Shown in pieces: positions 1 to 5,245 of a DNA stretch of 7,793 bases. The translations under genes were made by a program, and so were the position numbers. Position 1 is the stretch's first letter; each line of letters opens with the position of its first letter. Below the pieces are notes generated by a model, which worked only from the letters and a program-made list of their open reading frames with translations, did not search any database and was not told where the DNA came from. The stretch is from assembly GCA_934216375.1 (NCBI GenBank), contig CAKQBP010000058.1:1-7793 (forward strand). The letters are read 5' to 3'. The DNA is from an uncultured Veillonella sp. (lineage in GTDB: Bacteria; Bacillota; Negativicutes; Veillonellales; Veillonellaceae).

Positions 1-1
1 A

Positions 2-565
2 TTTGTGGCCTTTACGTTCTTGGTCGTTAATTTATTTAATGTAGTTGGCGTATTGATTGGTCTTACGAATCAAGCTGAGGTGCCTCAAGATAAAAAGTTG
101 GGTGTACAAAGCTCTTGTATGAAAGTATCTGCATTAGGCACTATCATTGGTAGTGCACTAGGTACATCTCCTCACATTGTAGCTGTTGAATCGGCAGCGG
201 GTATCGCAGAGGGCGGCCGTACAGGCTTGACCGCTTTAACCATTGCAGGACTCTTTATAGCATCCTTATTTTTAGCGCCGTTACTCATGGTTATTCCTGT
301 AGCGGCTACTGCTCCGGTACTTATCGTAGTAGGTCTATTTATGATGGCCTCTGTTAAAGATATAAACTTCGGTGATATTTCTGAAGGATTACCAGCATTC
401 TTAACTATAATTATGATGCCTTTTGCTTATTCCATAGGTGTAGGTATTGAATGGGGTCTCATCAGTTATGTATTAATTAAGGTTCTGACTGGGAAATATC
501 GAGATGTTTCTGGTGTCATGTATTTCTTGGCGCTCATTTTCATTTTGAAAGAAATCTTTATGTAA
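2..565 (+). CDS. NCS2/AzgA-family purine permease, C-terminal part (5' end outside window)
   Basis: This is the C-terminal 187 residues of a membrane transporter. The reading frame is open to the left edge, so the GTG at position 5 is an internal Val codon and not a start. The family imports nucleobases (adenine, guanine, hypoxanthine) by proton symport across the inner membrane. Family signatures seen are GTIIGSALGTS, then ESAAGIAEGGRTGLTAL (the substrate-site Glu and the GGRTGL loop), then IPVAATAPVLIVVGLFMM, then PAFLTIIMMPFAYSIGVGIEWG. About six hydrophobic segments remain, which fits the second half of a 14-helix protein. An oddity is the first segment, which reads VVNLFNVVGV where relatives usually have an FVDLFDTVGT-like sequence, so acidic residues are replaced by Asn. 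The stop codon lies inside the Shine-Dalgarno region of ade, so the two genes are surely cotranscribed, and adenine is a likely substrate. The family call is firm; substrate is inferred. Confidence 0.9.
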   Translation, partial: FVAFTFLVVNLFNVVGVLIGLTNQAEVPQDKKLGVQSSCMKVSALGTIIGSALGTSPHIVAVESAAGIAEGGRTGLTALTIAGLFIASLFLAPLLMVIPVAATAPVLIVVGLFMMASVKDINFGDISEGLPAFLTIIMMPFAYSIGVGIEWGLISYVLIKVLTGKYRDVSGVMYFLALIFILKEIFM

Positions 566-570
566 GGAGG
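564..570 (+). promoter_or_regulatory. Ribosome binding site of ade
   Basis: AAGGAGG lies 8 bases before the ATG at 579 and overlaps the TAA stop of the permease gene. This supports translational coupling of the pair and fixes the ade start. Confidence 0.85.
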
Positions 571-578
571 ATCCTTAT

Positions 579-2252
579 ATGATACAATTTAATGCAAAAA
601 TTTCTCGACAGGCACAGGGGCTGGACAAGGCTTCTGTCGTATTGAAGGGGGCATCTGTTTTAAATGTATTCACCGATGAATGGGTGAAAGCAGATATTGC
701 CGTTCATAATGATACGATTATAGGTGTTGGTACTTATAGTGGTGAAACAGAATATGATTATAGCGGTAAATATATAGTACCTGGCTTTATCGACAGTCAT
801 CTACATTTAGAGTCTACAGTAGTAAATCCTAAGGAATTAGTCTTTGAAGCATCTCAAGTAGGGACTTTAGGCTTTATAGTAGATCCTCATGAAGCAGGCA
901 ATGTTGCAGGTATTGCAGGTGTTGAGTACATGATCAATGAAACTGCATCGGCTCAAGGTGATGTATATGTTATGGCTCCATCCTGTGTGCCCGCTGTACT
1001 AGGTGAAGATAATGGCGCTATTTTAGATGGCGATATGTTACATAAGCTACAAGCTAATCCACGTATTTTAGGATTAGGTGAAGTCATGGACTGTTATAGT
1101 GTTATCAATAGTGATCCTTACATGATGAAAAAGTTAGATTATTTTAAAGATACAATTATGGATGGACATATTATTGGACTTTCACCAGAGCAAGTAGCAA
1201 GTTATCGTTTGGCAGGAATTACTACAAATCATGAATGTATTTCCTACGAAGAAGCAAAAGAGCAAATTAAAAATGGGATCTATGTATGGATTCGTGAGGG
1301 CAGTGCGGCTCATAATCTAGACTCCATTGTGAAAGGGCTTGTAGAAGAGCAAGGGAATACGGAACGTTATGGTTTCTGTACAGATGATAAACATATTGAG
1401 GATATTCGTTCAGAAGGCCATATCAGCTATAATATTCGTCGTTCTATTGAACTGGGACTGACACCAATCCAGGCTTATAAAATGGCCTCCACTCATCCGG
1501 CATCATGTTACGGTTTAAAACATTTAGGCGCTATTGCGCCCGGCTATAGTGCTAATCTTGTAATCCTTAATGATGAACAACGTGTAGATATTCACGAGGT
1601 GTTTTATAAAGGAAAACCGATTGAACGCGTTCTTGTAAGAGAAGAGAAGATTGTACCAGTTGAATTACTTCATACGATTAATATAGGTACTTTCACAAAG
1701 GAAAAATTAGACATTTTTGTTGAAGGTCCGCAAGCGATTATTAATATCGTGCCTGGACAAATCGTTACACAAAAAACGGTTGAGAAGGTTCCTGTTGAAA
1801 ATGGATTGTTTAAACCAAATGCTGAGTACAATAAAATAACTTGTATCGAGCGGTATAAAGCATCTGGTAGAAATGGTGTCGGTATTTTGAAAGGCTTCAA
1901 TTTAAAAAATGGTGCTATTGCGTCATCCTTTGCACATGATTCACATAACCTGATTGTTGTTGGCGACAACGATGCAGATATGATGGTTGCTATTGAGCGT
2001 ATTCGCGAAATTGGCGGCGGATATGTCATTGCTAGTGAAGGCAAAGTAGTAGAGGAACTAGCTCTTGAAGTAATGGGCTTAATCACAAATCGACCTCACG
2101 AAGAAGTAGATACAAAAGTGGCTAAGATGAAAGATATTGCTTACGGTATGGGCGTGCCGAAAGGCCTAGATCCTTTTATTAATTTGAGTTTCCTTGCATT
2201 AACTGTAATTCCAGAAATTAGAATCACTACTACAGGTGTGATGGAGTTCTAG
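579..2252 (+). CDS. ade: Adenine deaminase
   Basis: The product (557 residues, slightly short of the roughly 575-600 usual for AdeC) hydrolyses adenine to hypoxanthine and ammonia in the cytoplasm, for purine salvage or use of adenine as a nitrogen source. It belongs to the metal-dependent amidohydrolase superfamily. Visible motifs are GFIDSHLHLEST with metal ligands H74 and H76, DPHEAGN (H104, E105), GLGEVMD (E168), DGH (H197), NHE (H218) and CTDDKH (D269/D270). The C-terminal adenine-deaminase domain carries FAHDSHN (H453, H456), the VVGDND stretch and the closing DPFINLSFLALTVIPEIRIT segment. This C-terminal domain separates it from dihydroorotase and from adenosine deaminase-like relatives. 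The ATG start has AAGGAGG 8 bases upstream, 13 bases after the permease stop. A strong hairpin follows the stop, so ade is the last gene of the operon. No active-site residue appears missing. Confidence 0.96.
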   Translation: MIQFNAKISRQAQGLDKASVVLKGASVLNVFTDEWVKADIAVHNDTIIGVGTYSGETEYDYSGKYIVPGFIDSHLHLESTVVNPKELVFEASQVGTLGFIVDPHEAGNVAGIAGVEYMINETASAQGDVYVMAPSCVPAVLGEDNGAILDGDMLHKLQANPRILGLGEVMDCYSVINSDPYMMKKLDYFKDTIMDGHIIGLSPEQVASYRLAGITTNHECISYEEAKEQIKNGIYVWIREGSAAHNLDSIVKGLVEEQGNTERYGFCTDDKHIEDIRSEGHISYNIRRSIELGLTPIQAYKMASTHPASCYGLKHLGAIAPGYSANLVILNDEQRVDIHEVFYKGKPIERVLVREEKIVPVELLHTINIGTFTKEKLDIFVEGPQAIINIVPGQIVTQKTVEKVPVENGLFKPNAEYNKITCIERYKASGRNGVGILKGFNLKNGAIASSFAHDSHNLIVVGDNDADMMVAIERIREIGGGYVIASEGKVVEELALEVMGLITNRPHEEVDTKVAKMKDIAYGMGVPKGLDPFINLSFLALTVIPEIRITTTGVMEF

Positions 2253-2279
2253 TGTTAAGTTTAATGAAAAGCTAATATA

Positions 2280-2339
2280 AAAAGGGGCTGTAACAGAATG
2301 TGGTTTTAACACATTCTAGTTGCAGTCCCTTTTGCTTTT
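2280..2339. terminator. Bidirectional intrinsic terminator between ade and the RNA repair gene
   Basis: A long hairpin pairs AAAAGGG (2280-2286), CTG, AAC and AGAATGTG (2295-2302) with CACATTCT (2310-2317), GTT, CAG and CCCTTTT (2327-2333). The stem is about 22 base pairs, with two G-U pairs, one bulged A (2318) and a 7-base loop. T-runs flank it on both strands (TTTT plus CTTTT on the plus strand, TTTTT on the minus strand). It lies 27 bases after the ade stop and 34 bases beyond the stop of the convergent gene, so it can end both transcripts. Confidence 0.88.
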
Positions 2340-2347
2340 ATCCTTGA

Positions 2348-2368
2348 AACAGAATGCGTTTATTTAAC
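2348..2368. repeat. Second partial copy of the terminator-arm sequence
   Basis: AACAGAATG at 2348-2356 repeats 2292-2300 of the hairpin arm, and the following bases (GTTTATTTAAC against GTTTTAAC) are also alike. It may be a remnant of a duplicated terminator or dispersed repeat. The match is short and could be chance in AT-rich DNA. Confidence 0.25.
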
Positions 2369-4572
2369 TATAGCAAGCCTTGACTTTCCATCATATCTTT
2401 AATATCAAGTATGGTAGATTTACATACTACATCATAATCTAATGAGCCAAGGAAGTCTGCAAATTTAGTGTCATCTTCATTTTTACAGTTTCCATATGGA
2501 ATTTTACCAAATTTTTGATATGGCTCTAGAATGCGATTTCGTTTGTGTTTCCACGTATTATAATAAGGACCTTTGAATTTAGTCATAAAACCATTGCTAT
2601 CGACTAATACAAAGCCTTCAGATTCATGGAATGAATTTAGCTCCTCATTTATGATGGTTTGAAGCTCATCAATGGTAGAAACTTGTTGAACTGTTTTAAC
2701 AATGGAAATCAAGTCAGTATCATATTTTTGTAGGATTGTATAAAGTTCAGCTAATTTTTCTCTAGAGAATGGGACATCTATATGCTTACCATTTACGTCT
2801 AGAGTATTTTGAATCATATCGAGCACATAGAGATGATCTTGGTCGTATTTAATGATATGAGTGTCCTCTTGGCTGATGACTTCAAATATCATAGAGCAGC
2901 TATTACGTGCTAATAAATCTTTGATTTCAGCTTGTAAGCCTTCCGGTAATCTATGGAATAGGTTTTTAAATAAATCCACATGTATACCCTCTGTTGTAGA
3001 TTTAGAGGCAAATACTAATTCTTCGTTGATAACGCCAAGAATGGTAAGGTAACCATTTTCTTTAGTTCTAATTTCAACTGGGAAGGAGAGAGTATTAGCT
3101 AGATTATCTAACTCTGTTTCTGGGCGCTCACCAAGATTAAAGAATTTATTATAACTACGTAATTTCACATCTCCTGTAATTCGATCCACAAATAATCCAC
3201 GAGCTTGTACTGTACTTTCATTCCATAATCGTTTATGAAATACACGAGAGGTAAAGTTTAAGGAATATAGGTTAGGGAAACACTGTTTTACTTTTACTAA
3301 TTTTGAATTGCCAATAATATTAATATCTTCATTTTGTGTGAAGATGACATGTTGTGTCATATTTTGGAATTCATGGCGCATATAATCTTTATCATATACA
3401 TCATTTTTTATTCCATTTTTTGTGAAAGTATTAGCTGTGATATCAATGTATTTTTGTTCTCCACCAAACTCAACTTCTCCTTCCAAACAGAAGGAGTACT
3501 TTCCATCTGGAACGCCACGATGACCGTGAATTTGAATGAAGTCCTGACACATGTTTTGCTCGTAATTAGTATCATAGATATTAGCGATATTTGTTTCGTA
3601 AGCTCCAAACCCATTAATAAAGGTTGAGGTAGCTATGAAGGTCATGTTGGGCACATAGGAGATACCACCATGGGAAACTAAATATTTTTTGCCATGAAAG
3701 CTAAATGGATAACATTGACGAAGTGATTTATAAAAGAGTCGCAGTTCTCGTTGGAGTGATTCCACTTCTTTTTTCGTCATATCCTTTATGATCGGTGCTA
3801 CCACATCTTTCATAAAGCGTTTGGAACGATCTAAACTTGTATTAAATGCAAAGTTTGCAATGTGTCGCTCGTGATTGCCTTCTAACATAATTGTATTAGG
3901 TAATGTGCTGAGATGCATCATTTCATACATCATTTCTTTGTTTTCAATACCGCGTTCTAAATAGTCACCGCAGAAGATGTATAATGTCTTTTCATCCCAT
4001 GGTGTAATAGCTTGTTGTAATGCGGTGTAGCAACCGTGAATATCACCGATAACACGCACTCGATCATATCTATTTGTTAGATTAACCGTGAAGTAATTGT
4101 TGATTTCATCAATGGAGTTAATTTTTTTACAAAACTTTGGTAATGTACTTGTTTTAATCATTTTGTACATACGATGAATGACTTGCTCTGGCACGCGTTT
4201 GTAATCGGCGCGAGCCGCATTACGGGCCAAGCAATCCTCCAAGGATGTATCTGGTTCATAGTAATATACAGTATATTTATATTTATTAAGCAATTCTTTG
4301 TAAGCATTAACAGCTTTAGATGTAGTGTGGGTAGCATCTAAGACGACAAAGTCGCCATTGCTCATTCGTTTTTCTAAACAATCTAGTAGGAGCTTCCATG
4401 CTGGACCATTATCCTCTTGTGAAATATACCAGCCGTTCTCACTAAGGGAAGGGCTACGTAAAAGCATACGGAAATGATCGGCTTCAAGGGTGTAAGCCTC
4501 AAGATTGTTATCACGAATCCACTGAGACTTACCACTAGCAGGAGCACCACGCATTAATAATAGTGTTCTCAT
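2368..4572 (-). CDS. Trifunctional RNA repair enzyme: polynucleotide kinase, metallophosphatase and Rnl1/Trl1-like RNA ligase
   Basis: This 734-residue cytoplasmic protein appears able to heal and seal broken RNA. Residues 1-165 are a 5'-OH polynucleotide kinase: P-loop GAPASGKS (9-16, K15, S16), D32 and R35 in ADHFR, LDATHT (79-82), and lid arginines around R117/R121. Residues 172-400 are a calcineurin-like phosphatase: GDIHG (D177, H179), GDYLERG (D203, R207), GNHE (N233, H234), SHGG (H301) and HGH (H349, H351). Residues 430-734 are a nucleotidyltransferase ligase: ARGLF (R458), KFFN (K476, F478), motif I KENG (K504, G507), K524, motif III FEV (E564), motif IV EGFV (E652, G653) and motif V KFK (K665, K667). 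These spacings track T4 RNA ligase 1 as I recall it (K99, K119, E159, E227, K240, K242). The ATG start has AGAGGA 8 bases upstream. The domain order resembles bacterial Pnkp, but the ligase looks like Rnl1/fungal Trl1. Biochemical activity is inferred. Confidence 0.88.
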   Translation of the reverse strand: MRTLLLMRGAPASGKSQWIRDNNLEAYTLEADHFRMLLRSPSLSENGWYISQEDNGPAWKLLLDCLEKRMSNGDFVVLDATHTTSKAVNAYKELLNKYKYTVYYYEPDTSLEDCLARNAARADYKRVPEQVIHRMYKMIKTSTLPKFCKKINSIDEINNYFTVNLTNRYDRVRVIGDIHGCYTALQQAITPWDEKTLYIFCGDYLERGIENKEMMYEMMHLSTLPNTIMLEGNHERHIANFAFNTSLDRSKRFMKDVVAPIIKDMTKKEVESLQRELRLFYKSLRQCYPFSFHGKKYLVSHGGISYVPNMTFIATSTFINGFGAYETNIANIYDTNYEQNMCQDFIQIHGHRGVPDGKYSFCLEGEVEFGGEQKYIDITANTFTKNGIKNDVYDKDYMRHEFQNMTQHVIFTQNEDINIIGNSKLVKVKQCFPNLYSLNFTSRVFHKRLWNESTVQARGLFVDRITGDVKLRSYNKFFNLGERPETELDNLANTLSFPVEIRTKENGYLTILGVINEELVFASKSTTEGIHVDLFKNLFHRLPEGLQAEIKDLLARNSCSMIFEVISQEDTHIIKYDQDHLYVLDMIQNTLDVNGKHIDVPFSREKLAELYTILQKYDTDLISIVKTVQQVSTIDELQTIINEELNSFHESEGFVLVDSNGFMTKFKGPYYNTWKHKRNRILEPYQKFGKIPYGNCKNEDDTKFADFLGSLDYDVVCKSTILDIKDMMESQGLL

Positions 4573-4580
4573 AGTAATAG

Positions 4581-4586
4581 TCCTCT
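4581..4586 (-). promoter_or_regulatory. Ribosome binding site of the RNA repair gene
   Basis: AGAGGA on the minus strand lies 8 bases before the ATG (4570-4572). It supports this start over the in-frame Met at residue 7, which would sit immediately before the P-loop and cut off the first beta strand. Confidence 0.7.
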
Positions 4587-4607
4587 AATCTGCCTATAGG
4601 GCGTAAA

Positions 4608-4635
4608 ATAATATAACTGTATAACAAACGAAAAA
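4608..4635 (-). promoter_or_regulatory. Candidate sigma-A promoter of the RNA repair gene
   Basis: On the minus strand, TATTAT (4608-4613) is preceded by TTTTTC (4630-4635) with a 16-base spacer, giving a leader of about 28 bases. The -35 match is poor and the region is very AT-rich, so the exact boxes are uncertain. A promoter is expected here because the upstream rpsT terminator should block read-through. Confidence 0.4.
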
Positions 4636-4665
4636 TTATTTTATAATTAAATATGAAAAGGGCAT

Positions 4666-4700
4666 AAAAAAACAGTCTCAACGGATATCCGAGAGACTGT
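4666..4700 (-). terminator. Intrinsic terminator of rpsT
   Basis: Reading the minus strand, ACAGTCTC (4700-4693) pairs with GAGACTGT (4679-4672), an 8 bp stem. The enclosed CGGATATCCG palindrome can extend the structure. It is followed by a run of seven T (4672-4666). It begins 17 bases after the rpsT stop and separates rpsT from the downstream repair gene on the same strand. Confidence 0.9.
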
Positions 4701-4717
4701 CTTGCTTGCTTTTAAAA

Positions 4718-4978
4718 TTATAAAGCGTTTACTTTAGCTGCAAGGTTAGATTTTTTGCGAGCTGCAGTGTTTTTATGAAGTACACCTTTGGAGGCTGCTT
4801 TATCAATTACGCTAGTAGCATGAACAAGTGCTTGTTTTGCTTCTTCTACTGCGCCTGCTTGAACAGCTTCAACGGTTTTACGAGCTGCTGTACGAATTTG
4901 AGATTTTACAGCGGCGTTTTTCGCACGACGTTCAGCATCCGTTTTTACGCTTCTAATACTGGATTTAATGTTTGGCAA
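4718..4978 (-). CDS. rpsT: 30S ribosomal protein S20
   Basis: S20 is a small basic protein that binds 16S rRNA early in 30S assembly. The 86-residue product has the expected family start MPNIKSSIRSVKT, the ERRAKNAAVKSQIRTA core helix and the C-terminal signature GVLHKNTAARKKSNLAAKVNAL. It is nearly all helical and rich in Lys, Arg and Ala. The start is set at TTG (4976-4978) and not at the in-frame GTG three codons upstream (4985-4987). The Shine-Dalgarno AAGGAGG runs directly into that GTG, leaving no spacing, whereas it sits 8 bases before the TTG. The TTG choice also gives the conserved MPNIK N-terminus. E. coli rpsT likewise uses UUG. The gene is monocistronic, with its own promoter and terminator, and diverges from polA. 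Confidence 0.96.
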   Translation of the reverse strand: MPNIKSSIRSVKTDAERRAKNAAVKSQIRTAARKTVEAVQAGAVEEAKQALVHATSVIDKAASKGVLHKNTAARKKSNLAAKVNAL

Positions 4979-4986
4979 TTGAGTCA

Positions 4987-4993
4987 CCTCCTT
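4987..4993 (-). promoter_or_regulatory. Ribosome binding site that decides the rpsT start
   Basis: AAGGAGG on the minus strand overlaps the first base of the in-frame GTG at 4985-4987 and stands 8 bases before TTG at 4976-4978. Only the TTG has workable spacing. Confidence 0.85.
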
Positions 4994-5018
4994 AAAAATC
5001 GTTTCTTATACCTGAATG

Positions 5019-5047
5019 ATTATATCATACCAAATATTGATACGCAA
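5019..5047 (-). promoter_or_regulatory. Sigma-A promoter of rpsT
   Basis: On the minus strand a perfect -10 TATAAT (5019-5024) follows TTGCGT (5042-5047) with a 17-base spacer. Transcription would begin near 5012 and give a leader of roughly 34 bases before the TTG start. Confidence 0.8.
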
Positions 5048-5089
5048 GGACTTTTCAGCTCAATATTTTCCTTAATAACATGATTTGTA

Positions 5090-5107
5090 AAACAGTTTCT
5101 ACTGTTT
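5090..5107. repeat. Small inverted repeat between the divergent rpsT and polA promoters
   Basis: AAACAGT (5090-5096) and ACTGTTT (5101-5107) form a perfect 7 bp dyad around TTCT. It lies about 43 bases upstream of the rpsT -35 box and about 100 bases upstream of the polA -10. No T-run of terminator type follows. It could be an operator or a chance palindrome. The rest of 5048-5209 is AT-rich and shows no gene. Confidence 0.3.
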
Positions 5108-5209
5108 ATTAACAAAAGTATATATGTGGTTTTTAAAATCAAATTACTTACTCATTTTCTAGTGTAACAATATATTAATTTTTATTTATGAAAGTTAAAA
5201 GGGTCCTTA

Positions 5210-5218
5210 TGTTATAAT
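5210..5218 (+). promoter_or_regulatory. Extended -10 promoter of polA
   Basis: TGTTATAAT gives a consensus TATAAT (5213-5218) with an upstream TG. The -35 region (TGAAAG or GAAAGT at a 17-18 base spacing) is weak, which is usual for extended -10 promoters. The predicted transcript begins near 5225, about 20 bases before the ATG. Confidence 0.7.
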
Positions 5219-5231
5219 GAAGAATAGAATT

Positions 5232-5239
5232 AAGTGAGG
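5232..5239 (+). promoter_or_regulatory. Ribosome binding site of polA
   Basis: AAGTGAGG stands 6 bases before the ATG at 5246 and supports that start, which gives the expected DNA polymerase I N-terminus MKKLMIIDGSS. Confidence 0.7.
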
Positions 5240-5245
5240 TGTCTT

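Noticed and set aside
1670..2086. Minus-strand open frame inside ade
   Set aside because: It lies wholly within a gene with clear adenine deaminase motifs, has no credible family features, and is an antisense shadow.
2861..3627. Short open frames on both strands within the RNA repair gene (2861-3052, 3334-3627, 3408-3614)
   Set aside because: They overlap conserved phosphatase and ligase coding sequence in other frames and have no recognisable domain.
2368..4572. Labelling the repair protein as a diadenosine tetraphosphatase (PrpE) or a standard Pnkp of the Hen1 system
   Set aside because: The phosphatase motifs alone would suggest PrpE, but the kinase and ligase domains rule out so narrow a label. 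The ligase motifs look Rnl1/Trl1-like, and no Hen1 is nearby.
4985..4987. GTG as the start of rpsT
   Set aside because: The Shine-Dalgarno overlaps it, and the three extra residues are not part of the conserved S20 N-terminus.
4775..5083. Plus-strand open frame over rpsT and its promoter
   Set aside because: It is antisense to a conserved ribosomal protein gene, rich in Cys and Phe as expected for a shadow of Lys/Ala-rich codons.
5048..5209. Possible riboswitch, small RNA or CRISPR in the rpsT-polA spacer
   Set aside because: Apart from the promoters and one short dyad I see no conserved aptamer elements, terminator or repeat-spacer pattern.
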